Assembly (NCBI RefSeq): GCF_012273655.1
Contig: NZ_JAAWWP010000008.1
Location: 62,001-126,000 of the forward strand
Source of the DNA: Streptomyces physcomitrii
GTDB taxonomy: Bacteria > Actinomycetota > Actinomycetes > Streptomycetales > Streptomycetaceae
Reading direction: 5' to 3'
DNA: 64,000 nt
Part shown: positions 1 through 8,158 of the stretch, piece after piece
How positions within the stretch are numbered: position 1 is the stretch's first letter
Layout of the letters: each line of letters begins with the position of its first letter
The notes under the pieces: model-generated
Told to the model about the DNA's origin: nothing
Database searches by the model: none
Seen by the model: the letters and a program-made list of their open reading frames with translations, nothing else
Translations under genes and position numbers: made by a program

Positions 1-1424
1 CTGAGGGTCTGCGCCTCGCCCTTGTGCACCAGCGGGGCCTCGCCCTTCTTCGCCTTCGGCGCGGGCACGTCGGTGTCGGTGGTGACCTCGATGCTGCCGA
101 CGAGTTCGACGAGGTTGTTCAGGTACGGGGTGTCCAGCCGCCAGGTGCCCTCGACGCGGGTGCCGAGCAGGGTGTCGACGGCCTCGCTGGTGCCGCTGGA
201 CCCGTCCTGGTCCACGGACTTGGCGAGGGTGGTCGCGCTCCCGTCGTCCCCGGCGACGGCGAGCGAGTTGGGCAGCAGTACGGTGCTGCCGCGCCCGGTG
301 GTGGTGTTGTCGACGAGCAGCGCGGTGGAGGTGCCGCCGCCCTTGGTGTTGTGCAGATGGACCAGGATCATGTTCCGCTTCTGCGGACCCGCGGCCTCGG
401 CGCCGCCCTCGTCCTGTCCGGCGCCGAGCCCCGGTATCTTCCCCGCGGACCAGAGGTATCCCCCGCCGCCGAGCAGGGTGAGCACCAGGACGCAGATCAG
501 CGCCAGGCGGCGGCTGCGCCCGCGCCGCTTGGCCTCCTCGCGCCGCTCGGTACGGCTCTCGGTGAACTTCAGCCAGTCGATGACGTCCTCGGAGTCCTCG
601 GTGGGCTCCTCGACGAAGGAGAACTGCTCGGTGCCGTAGTCCTCCCCGCCCCGCTCGCCGAACTGGTCCCGCTCACCGAACTCGTCCTGCCCGCCGAAAT
701 CGCCCTGCCCCTCGTCGCTCTCCCGCCCGTGCCCGGGCGCGGGCGCCCGCCGGGACTGCTGCGGGATCCGGTCCGCCTCGCCGAGCCCGGTCCGGCCCTG
801 GCCGGGCTGCGGTGCGGTGTCCCCGAGCTGCGCGTAGGGATCCCCCGGCGGCACCGGCGGCTGCTGCCCGGTGCCGTCCCCGAGCGGACCGTACGGGTCC
901 TGGGCGCCGGGGCCCTGCCCGCCCTGGTGGCCGCCGGTGGCGTACGGGTCGTGGGCCGGCTGCTGCCCGTACCCCGGCTGCGCGTAGGGAGACGGCTGCT
1001 CGTACGGGGAGGTCGGGTAGGGCTGGCCGTAGCCCTGGGACTCGTAGGGGGACGCGTAGCCCTGCGGCTCGTACCCCTGGGAGGCGGGCTGTTCGTAGCC
1101 GGAGGGGTCATAGCCCTGCCGGCCGGAGGTCTCGAAGTCCTGGGGCCGGTACGGCTGTTGGGGGCCGGTGTCCTGGGCGTACGGGTCGTAGCCGTAGCCC
1201 TGGCTCTGGCCCTGGGACTGGTCGTGGGAGTACGAGGAGTACGGGGACGGGTCGGCGTAGGGCTGCTGCCGGCCGTACGGGTCGTAGGAGTCCTGCGGGG
1301 GCGGGGCGTCCGGGACCCTGCGGTACACGGGGGCGCCCGAGGCGTCGTAGCCGACGAGTTCGTAGGACTCGCCGGCGGGGTCCCGGTGCCCGTCCTCGCC
1401 GTATCCGCGGTAGCCGTCGCTCAT
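1..1424 (-). CDS. LCP (LytR-CpsA-Psr)-like membrane protein, 3' end cut by window edge
   Basis: This gene starts at an ATG that overlaps the nadD stop in an ATGA, so the two are translationally coupled. About 474 residues are visible and the C-terminus lies outside the window. The first 250 or so residues are low-complexity and rich in Gly, Tyr, Pro, Gln and Ser (many GY, PY and QG pairs). An acidic stretch and an Arg/Lys-rich segment follow, then one transmembrane helix near residues 300-320. The part after the helix resembles an LCP domain (a VLLPNSLAV stretch where family members have IPRDT), but it looks degenerate. LCP enzymes attach teichoic acid-type polymers or other glycans to peptidoglycan outside the membrane. 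The nadD-LCP order is, from memory, usual in Streptomyces, with rsfS expected next beyond the edge. The LCP assignment is moderately sure; catalytic activity is not shown. Confidence 0.8.
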   Translation of the reverse strand, partial: MSDGYRGYGEDGHRDPAGESYELVGYDASGAPVYRRVPDAPPPQDSYDPYGRQQPYADPSPYSSYSHDQSQGQSQGYGYDPYAQDTGPQQPYRPQDFETSGRQGYDPSGYEQPASQGYEPQGYASPYESQGYGQPYPTSPYEQPSPYAQPGYGQQPAHDPYATGGHQGGQGPGAQDPYGPLGDGTGQQPPVPPGDPYAQLGDTAPQPGQGRTGLGEADRIPQQSRRAPAPGHGRESDEGQGDFGGQDEFGERDQFGERGGEDYGTEQFSFVEEPTEDSEDVIDWLKFTESRTERREEAKRRGRSRRLALICVLVLTLLGGGGYLWSAGKIPGLGAGQDEGGAEAAGPQKRNMILVHLHNTKGGGTSTALLVDNTTTGRGSTVLLPNSLAVAGDDGSATTLAKSVDQDGSSGTSEAVDTLLGTRVEGTWRLDTPYLNNLVELVGSIEVTTDTDVPAPKAKKGEAPLVHKGEAQTL

Positions 1425-2071
1425 GGTGCGCCTCCGCCCCGGGGTGTGCCGCCGCGGTACAGGGCTCTCTTGTCGATGTACCGCACCACTCCGTCCGGCA
1501 CCAGATACCAGACCGGGTCCCCCGCCGCGACCCTCGCGCGGCAGTCCGTCGAGGAGATGGCCAGCGCCGGGACCTCGACGAGGGAGACCCCGCCGTCCGG
1601 GAAGCCGGGGTCGGCGAGGACGTGGCCGGGGCGGGTGACGCCGATGAAGTGGGCGAGGGAGAAGAGTTCCCCGGAGTTCTTCCAGGTGAGGATCTGGCCG
1701 AGGGCGTCGGCGCCGGTGATGAAGAAGAGGTCGGCGTCGGGGTCGAGGGCGTGCAGCTCGCGCAGGGTGTCGGTGGTGTAGGTGGCACCGCCGCGGTCGA
1801 TGTCGATCCGGCTGACCGAGAACTGCGGGTTCTCGGCGGTGGCGATCACCGTCATGAGGTAGCGGTCCTCGGCGGGGGTGACGTCCCGCTGGCTCTTCTG
1901 CCAGGGCTGCCCGGTCGGCACGAACACCACCTCGTCGAGGTGGAACCGGGCGGCGACCTCACTGGCGGCGACCAGGTGCCCGTGGTGGATCGGGTCGAAG
2001 GTTCCGCCCATGACGCCCAGGCGGCGCTTGACCGTGCTCACCGGACCGGCCGGCTTGTCCTGCTCTCCCAT
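1421..2071 (-). CDS. nadD: Nicotinate-nucleotide adenylyltransferase
   Basis: The enzyme adenylates nicotinate mononucleotide with ATP to give deamido-NAD, a late step of NAD synthesis in the cytosol. The 216-residue protein has the nucleotidyltransferase signature GGTFDPIHHGH at residues 22-32 and the ISSTDCR motif at 172-178, both diagnostic of NadD. The chosen ATG gives MGEQDKP, matching the N-terminus I remember for Streptomyces NadD. A GTG 30 bases downstream is a possible alternative, and neither has a strong ribosome binding site. The stop overlaps the start of the LCP-like gene, so both are probably made from one minus-strand transcript. Confidence 0.95.
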   Translation of the reverse strand: MGEQDKPAGPVSTVKRRLGVMGGTFDPIHHGHLVAASEVAARFHLDEVVFVPTGQPWQKSQRDVTPAEDRYLMTVIATAENPQFSVSRIDIDRGGATYTTDTLRELHALDPDADLFFITGADALGQILTWKNSGELFSLAHFIGVTRPGHVLADPGFPDGGVSLVEVPALAISSTDCRARVAAGDPVWYLVPDGVVRYIDKRALYRGGTPRGGGAP

Positions 2072-2133
2072 GCGTGCAGACCCTACCGGCCCGGCCGCGG
2101 GGGCCGGGGCGGAAGGGGCGGCCCCGGGCTTCC

Positions 2134-2298
2134 TCAGCGGTCGCGGTTGAAGCGGGTGGTGATCCAGAGCAGCAGCAGGAGGGCGAACAGGGCGCCGCCG
2201 CCGGTGAGATAGGGGTTGAGGCTTTCGTGGTTGCCGCCGTGCTCGCCGCCCTCGGAGGCGAGAGTGACCAGCTGGGCGGCGGTGCTGTGGAGGCTCAT
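2134..2298 (-). CDS. Small membrane protein, 54 residues, unknown function
   Basis: A short reading frame of 54 codons starts with MSLHSTAAQLV. It contains a hydrophilic Glu/Gly/His segment (residues 16-24), one transmembrane helix at about residues 31-48, and a basic end (TTRFNRDR), which suggests the C-terminus faces the cytoplasm. A weak purine-rich GGATAGG precedes the ATG. It lies 62 bases upstream of nadD in the same orientation and is probably part of that transcript. Its transmembrane-plus-basic-tail layout resembles the next small gene upstream (2558-2707). I do not recognise a family. Confidence 0.6.
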   Translation of the reverse strand: MSLHSTAAQLVTLASEGGEHGGNHESLNPYLTGGGALFALLLLLWITTRFNRDR

Positions 2299-2557
2299 CG
2301 TGACCTATCCGGGAGCGGGGAGCGGGCAGCGGACAAAGAACTGCCGCCATCGTATGCGGGGCCCTCACGCCCCCACACGCCGACTCGGCACTTCGGCGCC
2401 CTCGCGGCCTTCGTGCCGGAGTCGGCGGATTTCGCGGGTACGGGCCCCGGCCCGCGATGTGGCCAAGAGCACGGCGGGCAGGGGGACGTGCGGGCGGCGG
2501 GACGGGAGGGCCGCCGGGGCCGCCGTGCCATGGGTGGGCGTGAGCGGTCCGGGCCGG

Positions 2558-2707
2558 TCAGTCGCGGTCGCGGTAGCCGCGGAGCAGTAGCCAGGCCAGG
2601 AGCACCGCGCCGAGGACCGAGACCACGATCACCACGCGCAGCAGATTGCCGGCGCCTTGTTCCGCTGCCAGGTCCGTGGCGAGCAGCACCGGGTGCGCGT
2701 CGTGCAT
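2558..2707 (-). CDS. Small membrane protein, 49 residues, unknown function
   Basis: The ATG is preceded by a good ribosome binding site (AGGAG, about 8-9 bases upstream), which fixes the start inside a longer open frame. The protein has a short polar N-terminus, a single strongly hydrophobic helix at about residues 22-42 (RVVIVVSVLGAVLLAWLLL), and a charged tail GYRDRD. It sits between nadD and the divergent M48 protease gene. A bitopic single-pass protein is the only supported statement; no domain is recognised. Confidence 0.6.
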   Translation of the reverse strand: MHDAHPVLLATDLAAEQGAGNLLRVVIVVSVLGAVLLAWLLLRGYRDRD

Positions 2708-2981
2708 GGCGGACTCTCCTGGTTCGGGTGGCTCCCGGCTGTTCCGGTGGCTCCGGTTCACGGTAGCTCCGCCCGGTTTCGCCGCCTCGGGCGGGGCCTC
2801 GACCGAGGGGCGCGCGGGGTGTGCGCGGCGGCTGCCGGGCCCTGGTCGCGCGCCCGTGGCGGAACCTTCCACCCTGCTCCGGGCGTCCTACTGTGAGGCC
2901 GGGGCGGCAGGCTCTTTGGCGATCGACGCCCGTATGCGCTCCCTGTGCGCTCCATTTCGACCACTGCCCGATGGGGGATTC

Positions 2982-4124
2982 ATGACTGAAGGCTTCGAGA
3001 AGGTCCCGAGCAGGCAGCGCAGGCGGTTTCCCGGGATCTCCTCCCGGGCGTACGAGCACCCGGCCGACCGGTCGGCGCTGGTCGCGCTGCGCAAGCTGAG
3101 CGGTTTCGACACCGTCTTCAAGACGCTCAGCGGGCTCCTGCCGGAGCGGAGCCTGCGGTTGCTGTTCCTCTCGGACTCGGTACGCGTCTCGGACGCGCAG
3201 TTCGCCCACCTCAACGACATGCTGCGGGACGCCTGCTACATCCTGGACCTGGAGAAGGTCCCGCCGCTCTACGTCACCCAGAACCCGCGGCCGAACGCCA
3301 TGTGCATCGGCCTCGACGAGCCGATCATCGTGCTGACCACGGGACTTGTGGAACTCCTCGACGAGGAGGAGATGCGCGCGGTCGTCGGCCACGAGGTGGG
3401 CCACGCCCTCTCCGGCCACTCCGTCTACCGCACGGTCCTGCTCTTCCTGACCAACCTCGCCGTGAAGGTCTCCTGGATCCCGCTGGGCAGCGTCGCGATC
3501 TACGCCATCGTCACCGCGCTGCGCGAGTGGTTCCGCAAGTCGGAGCTGTCGGCGGACCGGGCCGGGCTGCTCGTCGGCCAGGACATCCAGGCCTCGATGC
3601 GCGGACTGATGAAGCTCGCGGGCGGCAACCACCTGCACGAGATGAACGTCGACGCCTTCCTCGCCCAAGCCGAGGAGTACGAGCACTCCGGTGACCTGCG
3701 CGACTCCGTGCTCAAGATCATGAACGTACTGCCGCGTTCGCACCCCTTCACCACCGTGCGGGCGGCCGAGCTGAAGAAGTGGGCGGCCTCCCGGGACTTC
3801 CAGCGGATCATGGACGGCCACTACCCGAAGCGGGAGGAGGACAAGGAGGCCTCGGTCTCCGACTCCTTCCGGGCCTCGGCCGCGCACTACGCCAACGACA
3901 TAAAGAGCTCCAAGGACCCGCTGATGAAGCTGGTCAGCGACCTCGCGGGCGGCGCGGGCGACCTCGGCGGCAAGGTGCGGGACAGGTTCACCGGCGGCGG
4001 CCGGGGCAACGCCCCGGGCGGCCGTTCCGAGGAGGCCGAGAACTCCGGGGGTTCCGGCGGTTCCGGCGCGGACGGCTCCGGTACGGACGGCTCGGGCGAG
4101 TCCGGGGACGGACGCCGGCAGTAG
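2982..4124 (+). CDS. M48 family zinc metallopeptidase (HtpX/Ste24-like)
   Basis: This 380-residue protein carries the zinc-protease motif HEVGH at residues 137-141 inside a hydrophobic helix, with a third ligand Glu188 in ELSADRAG, the pattern of M48 peptidases. Hydrophobic segments at about 148-180 flank the active site and suggest membrane association. The last 55 residues are a disordered Gly/Ser/Glu-rich tail. The family degrades misfolded membrane proteins or acts in envelope stress. The start is the ATG after GGGGGATTC; the open frame extends further upstream but without a comparable site. It is transcribed alone and converges with the membrane-protein gene that follows 54 bases later. 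Confidence 0.92.
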   Translation: MTEGFEKVPSRQRRRFPGISSRAYEHPADRSALVALRKLSGFDTVFKTLSGLLPERSLRLLFLSDSVRVSDAQFAHLNDMLRDACYILDLEKVPPLYVTQNPRPNAMCIGLDEPIIVLTTGLVELLDEEEMRAVVGHEVGHALSGHSVYRTVLLFLTNLAVKVSWIPLGSVAIYAIVTALREWFRKSELSADRAGLLVGQDIQASMRGLMKLAGGNHLHEMNVDAFLAQAEEYEHSGDLRDSVLKIMNVLPRSHPFTTVRAAELKKWAASRDFQRIMDGHYPKREEDKEASVSDSFRASAAHYANDIKSSKDPLMKLVSDLAGGAGDLGGKVRDRFTGGGRGNAPGGRSEEAENSGGSGGSGADGSGTDGSGESGDGRRQ

Positions 4125-4143
4125 CGGCTCGCGGGGGCGGGCG

Positions 4144-4186
4144 GCGGGCGTCAGCCGGTGGGGGCGGTCTGCGGGCGTCAGCCGGT
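4144..4186. repeat. 27-bp tandem direct repeat spanning a stop codon
   Basis: The 16-mer gcgggcgtcagccggt occurs at 4144-4159 and again at 4171-4186, an exact 27-base offset. The right copy contains the last codons and TGA of the minus-strand gene at 4178. The left copy places a second TGA exactly nine codons downstream in the same frame. It looks like a local duplication of the gene's 3' end. Confidence 0.75.
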
Positions 4187-5290
4187 CGGTGCCGCGGCCC
4201 GCCCCTTCGCGCCGCCGCCCGCCGGGTGCGGGGCGAGGGCGCCGCAGAGCGCGGTCGCCGCGCCCCGCGCATAGGGGTCGGTGCCCGCGGCCGGGCCCTT
4301 GCCGCTGGCCCGCTGCCCGGCGAGCACGGGGCTGAAGCCGCCGGCCCAGTCGACCGCGCAGTCCAGCGGCCCGGCCTGGACGTAGGAGACGAGGAGCTCG
4401 GCGCGGTGGGCGCGCAGGTCCTCGCGGTCGAAGCGGAAGTGCAGTTCGCGGTGGACGGTGAAGAGCGAGGGCTCGACGCCGCCCGCCTGGCCCGCGGGGC
4501 GCACCGCGTAGACGAAGGTGTGCTCCGAGGTGACCTCAAGGGTGCGGGAGTCGGCCTCGGCGGCGTGCACGGTGCCCTGGACGCGGATCTCGGGGTCGGC
4601 CAGGCGCACGGTGCCCGGGTTGAGGCGGACCGCCCAGCCGGTGGCCGCGTACCGGGCGCCGGGCACCGGACGGGCGAAGCTCTCGTCGAACTGCGCGGTC
4701 TGGCCGGGGTCGAGCAGCTCGCGTACCGGCTCCGTGCTGCCGCCGCCGACCACCTGCGGGTCGAGCGAGGAGGCGACCAGGTAGTCCTTGGCGGTGGTCA
4801 GGGCGGACATGATCTGGCTGTCCGAGAAGTGCGGGGTGGGTTTGGCGGCGGGCAGCCTGATGCCCTCGCCGCCGATCGCGAAGCGGGCCGCCGGGCTCTT
4901 CCGGAAGAGCGCCCGCACCGTCGGCGCCCCCGGGACCCGGCCGGGCGGCGCCAGCGGTATCACGGTCATCCGCAGCGGTTCGGTGCGCCGTCCGGAGGCG
5001 GTCGGCGACTGGTAGGGGTGGCGGACCCCGATGTAGATGGCGGTGCCGAAGGCCACGGCGAGCAGCAGCACCAGGACGAGGGCCTGCCGGGTCAGCCCGC
5101 GGTGCAGCCGGGGCGTGCGGCGGACGGCGGGGATGTGGTCCGGGTCGGCGATGCGCTCCTCGGCGGAGAACTCCTGCAGCTGGGCAGCGCGGACGAACGA
5201 TTCGTCGAAGACGACGGATCGGTACTCGTCGTCGCCACCACCGGGAGCGCCCTCGGGTGTGCCCTGCGGTGGGTCTCCTGGCCCGCTCAT
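4178..5290 (-). CDS. Single-pass membrane protein with VVFDESFVRAA motif, unknown function
   Basis: The 370-residue protein has an acidic, Gly/Pro-rich N-terminus, a conserved-looking block VVFDESFVRAAQLQEFSAEER at residues 27-46, one transmembrane helix at about 70-89, and a long soluble part that should lie outside the membrane. That part has no signature I recognise. The neighbouring upstream gene (5460-6008) encodes a second membrane protein with the same N-terminal block, so the two may act together through a shared cytoplasmic partner. Two Cys near the C-terminus (about residues 310 and 347) could form a disulfide. The 3' end is part of a 27-bp tandem duplication. Confidence 0.85.
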   Translation of the reverse strand: MSGPGDPPQGTPEGAPGGGDDEYRSVVFDESFVRAAQLQEFSAEERIADPDHIPAVRRTPRLHRGLTRQALVLVLLLAVAFGTAIYIGVRHPYQSPTASGRRTEPLRMTVIPLAPPGRVPGAPTVRALFRKSPAARFAIGGEGIRLPAAKPTPHFSDSQIMSALTTAKDYLVASSLDPQVVGGGSTEPVRELLDPGQTAQFDESFARPVPGARYAATGWAVRLNPGTVRLADPEIRVQGTVHAAEADSRTLEVTSEHTFVYAVRPAGQAGGVEPSLFTVHRELHFRFDREDLRAHRAELLVSYVQAGPLDCAVDWAGGFSPVLAGQRASGKGPAAGTDPYARGAATALCGALAPHPAGGGAKGRAAAPTG

Positions 5291-5459
5291 ACCTTCAGAG
5301 TAGGTCGCGGCGGACCCCCGTAAACGCGCGGGTATGCGACAACTTGCGGCGGCTTTCGGCCCGACGCGCCCCCGCGCCGCTCCCCCGCCGGGCCCCGCGC
5401 AGGTCGGGGGCGCCGCGTCCGTCCCGGCGCGGTCCCGGCCGCCGTACGCGTGGTGGGCC

Positions 5460-6008
5460 TCAGGGCGTGCGGGCGGCGCCGGAGAGTTCCTCCTGGCCGC
5501 CGCGGATCCGGTCGGCGGATCCGGCGGGGGCGCCCTTGTCGACCTCGCTGGAGCTGGCCGGGCGGCCGGGCTCGGGGTTGCCGGAGGCGGAGGCGCCCCG
5601 GTAGACGGCGGTGAAGGCGAGGGCGACCACGCCGACGCCCATCACCACGGCGAGCATCCAGGCCACCGGGCGGTGCCAGCGGGCGTAGCCGCCGTACGAG
5701 CCGTAGCCGTCCTCCAGGTCGCCGAAGTCCTCGGGGCCGTAGGCCTCGTCGGGAAGGTGGCGGCCCTCGGTGGACGGGGCCCGCCACAGGCGGCCCCGGC
5801 GGATCTCCTCCGCCTCGGCGGCCGCGGCCCGGGCGCGGGCGGCGGCGAGGAGGCGCTCCACCGCGCTGGGTTCGTGGACGGGTGCCGCACGGACGAAGTC
5901 CTCGTCGAACACCACGGTCGCGGACTCCTCGTCCGCGCCCCCGTGGTCGTGGTTCTCGTCGGGGTCGCGGCCGTCGTGCGACGGTGTGCCCCCCACGTCC
6001 TTCGGCAC
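5460..6008 (-). CDS. Small single-pass membrane protein sharing the VVFDExFVRAA motif
   Basis: The protein has 182 residues: an acidic, His-containing N-terminus, then TVVFDEDFVRAAPVHEPSAVER at about residues 31-52, which matches the neighbouring downstream protein position by position. An Ala/Arg/Glu-rich probable helix (50-72), a Tyr/Gly-rich linker, one transmembrane helix at about 114-135 and a 45-residue external tail follow. It is encoded just downstream of proA in the same direction, 64 bases away. No catalytic domain is visible. An anchoring or regulatory role is a guess from the layout only. Confidence 0.85.
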   Translation of the reverse strand: MPKDVGGTPSHDGRDPDENHDHGGADEESATVVFDEDFVRAAPVHEPSAVERLLAAARARAAAAEAEEIRRGRLWRAPSTEGRHLPDEAYGPEDFGDLEDGYGSYGGYARWHRPVAWMLAVVMGVGVVALAFTAVYRGASASGNPEPGRPASSSEVDKGAPAGSADRIRGGQEELSGAARTP

Positions 6009-6072
6009 GCTGCCCAGAGTAGACCCGCTGGACCGCTTTGTGCAGGGGGCCTTGTGCGGGGGCCCGGGATTC

Positions 6073-7368
6073 TCAGCCGCGGGTGTGGCCGTCGCCGGTG
6101 AGGATGTACTTGGTGCTGGTCAGCTCGGGCAGGCCCATGGGGCCGCGGGCGTGCAGCTTCTGGGTGGAGATGCCGATCTCGGCGCCGAAGCCGAACTGGC
6201 TGCCGTCGGTGAAGCGCGTCGAGGCGTTGACGGCGACCGTGGTGGAGTCCACCAGCTGGGTGAAGCGGCGGGCGGTGCGCTGCGAGGTGGTGACGATCGC
6301 CTCGGTGTGCCCGGAGGACCAGAGCCGGATGTGCTCCACGGCCTGCTCCAGGGAGTCGACAATCCCGGCGGCGATGTCGTACGAGAGGTACTCGGTCTCC
6401 CAGTCCTCGACGGTGGCCTCCACGACGGTGGCCTTGGTGCCCTCCGCGTAGGGCAGCAGCCGCTGGTCGGCGTGGACGGTGACCCCGGCCTCCGCGAGGG
6501 CGTCCAGGGCGCGCGGCACGAAGGCGTCGGCGATGTCCTGGTGGACGAGGAGGGTCTCGGCGGCGTTGCAGACGCTGGGGCGCTGCGCCTTGGAGTTGAC
6601 GAGGATGTCGACGGCCATGTCGAGGTCGGCCTCGGCGTCCACGTACACATGGCAGTTGCCGGTGCCGGTCTCGATGACGGGCACCGTGGAGCCCTCGACG
6701 ACGGTGCGGATGAGGGAGGCGCCGCCGCGCGGGATGAGGACGTCGACGAGTCCGCGGGCGCGCATGAGTTCGCGTACCGATTCGCGGTTCTCGCCGGGGA
6801 CGAGCTGGATCGCGTCGGCGGGCAGGCCCGCGCCGCCGACCGCGTCCCGCAGCACGCGCACCAGGGCGGTGTTGGAGCGGTGGGCGGAGGAGGAGCCGCG
6901 CAGGAGTACGGCGTTGCCGGACTTCAGGCAGAGCGCGGCGGCGTCGACGGTGACATTGGGACGGGCCTCGTAGATGATCCCGACGACGCCGAGCGGGACG
7001 CGGACCTGGCGCAGGTCGAGGCCGTTCGGCAGGGTCGAGCCGCGGACGACCTCGCCGACCGGGTCGGGCAGGACGACGACCTCGCGGACGTCGGCGGCGA
7101 TGGCGCGTACCCGCTCCGGGGTGAGGGTGAGCCGGTCGACCACGGACTCGGCGGTGCCGGCCTCGCGGGCGGCGGCGACGTCCTCGGCGTTGGCCTCGAC
7201 GATCTCGCGGGTGCGGACCTCCAGGGCGTCGGCGATCGCGAGGAGGGCGTCGTCCTTGACCGCGCGCGGCAGCGGGGCGAGGTCCGCCGCGGCGGCCCGG
7301 GCGCGGTAGGCGGCCCGGACGACCGGCGTCATGTTGTCGTACGGCGAAACCGAGGGCAGCGAGGTCAT
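6073..7368 (-). CDS. proA: Gamma-glutamyl phosphate reductase (glutamate-5-semialdehyde dehydrogenase)
   Basis: ProA reduces gamma-glutamyl phosphate with NADPH to glutamate-5-semialdehyde, the second step of proline synthesis. The 431-residue protein is full length for the family. It shows the aldehyde dehydrogenase-like fold with the catalytic Cys267 in QRPSVCNAAET, the preceding ETGTGNCHVY stretch and the C-terminal FGFGAEIGISTQK region. The ATG giving MTSLPSVSPYDN is chosen; longer upstream extension is Arg/Pro-rich noise. It lies downstream of proB with one unknown gene between, all on the minus strand, so proline synthesis is probably co-transcribed. Confidence 0.97.
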   Translation of the reverse strand: MTSLPSVSPYDNMTPVVRAAYRARAAAADLAPLPRAVKDDALLAIADALEVRTREIVEANAEDVAAAREAGTAESVVDRLTLTPERVRAIAADVREVVVLPDPVGEVVRGSTLPNGLDLRQVRVPLGVVGIIYEARPNVTVDAAALCLKSGNAVLLRGSSSAHRSNTALVRVLRDAVGGAGLPADAIQLVPGENRESVRELMRARGLVDVLIPRGGASLIRTVVEGSTVPVIETGTGNCHVYVDAEADLDMAVDILVNSKAQRPSVCNAAETLLVHQDIADAFVPRALDALAEAGVTVHADQRLLPYAEGTKATVVEATVEDWETEYLSYDIAAGIVDSLEQAVEHIRLWSSGHTEAIVTTSQRTARRFTQLVDSTTVAVNASTRFTDGSQFGFGAEIGISTQKLHARGPMGLPELTSTKYILTGDGHTRG

Positions 7369-7552
7369 GCCCCGAGGGTAGGCGACGCCACCAGTCGGAT
7401 GGTCCGGTTCCAGGGGGTGAGACGGTCTGCGGGGGTGCGGGGCGGGGCGGCGGGCGTGCGGCGCCCGGCCGTGCCCGGTCGGCGGAGGCCGGGACGGCGG
7501 CTCGCCAGAGGCCGGGCCGCCGGGCGCTCGGAGGGGGTGCACGCCGACCGGG

Positions 7553-8029
7553 TCAGAACGGGTGCACGCCCATCGGGGAGGCCGGCGGCGGACCGTATCC
7601 GGCGGCGATCCGCAGGTGGTAGGTGTCCCGGTCGATGACTTCGAGGCCGACGATCTCCCAGGGCGGCAGCCGGGCGCTCAGCCGGTGCTCGCCCCACAGC
7701 CGCAGGGCGACCGCGGCGGCGTCGTGCAGGTCCCGGGCCTCCTCCCAGTAGCGGACCTCGGCGTGGTTGCCCGCGTAGCGGCTGGTCAGCAGGAAGGGGT
7801 GGTCGTGGGCCAGCTGCTCCAGGGCGCGGCGCACCTCGGCGAGCGGGGTCTCGGCACCGGAGACGCTGAGCGTGACGTGCCACAGCCGGGGCCCGTCGGC
7901 CGGTTCCGCCGTGCGGTCGTCGAGGCGCTCCCCGGCGGCGACGCTGGTGAGCCGGGGCTGCTGTCCCTGGTCCCGTCCGCGGGCCGCGCCGCCGGTGCGG
8001 GACGCCGTCTGGGGGCGCACTTTTCTCAC
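7553..8029 (-). CDS. Conserved protein of unknown function between proB and proA
   Basis: The start is a GTG with an excellent ribosome binding site (AAGGAGG, five bases before GTG), which overrules longer upstream frames. The 158-residue product has a basic Arg/Gln-rich N-terminus of about 50 residues and then a compact domain beginning WHVTLSVSG. The domain looks like a small alpha/beta fold, with helices at about 75-90 and 105-120, and contains TSRYAGNHAEVRYWEE and GLEVIDRDTYHLR. There is no transmembrane segment or signal peptide. I recognise no family; its place between proB and proA suggests co-expression but does not prove a proline-related role. Confidence 0.85.
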   Translation of the reverse strand: MRKVRPQTASRTGGAARGRDQGQQPRLTSVAAGERLDDRTAEPADGPRLWHVTLSVSGAETPLAEVRRALEQLAHDHPFLLTSRYAGNHAEVRYWEEARDLHDAAAVALRLWGEHRLSARLPPWEIVGLEVIDRDTYHLRIAAGYGPPPASPMGVHPF

Positions 8030-8158
8030 GGCGACCTCCTTCGCGCAATGCCCGTGCCGCAATTTCCTGCAACAAAGTGGAGCAGGCGGGGCGCTCCCGC
8101 GGGAGCGTTTTCCGGAAGGTCCCTCAGCCGAGGCAGGAAGATCTCCGGCCATCCCCGG

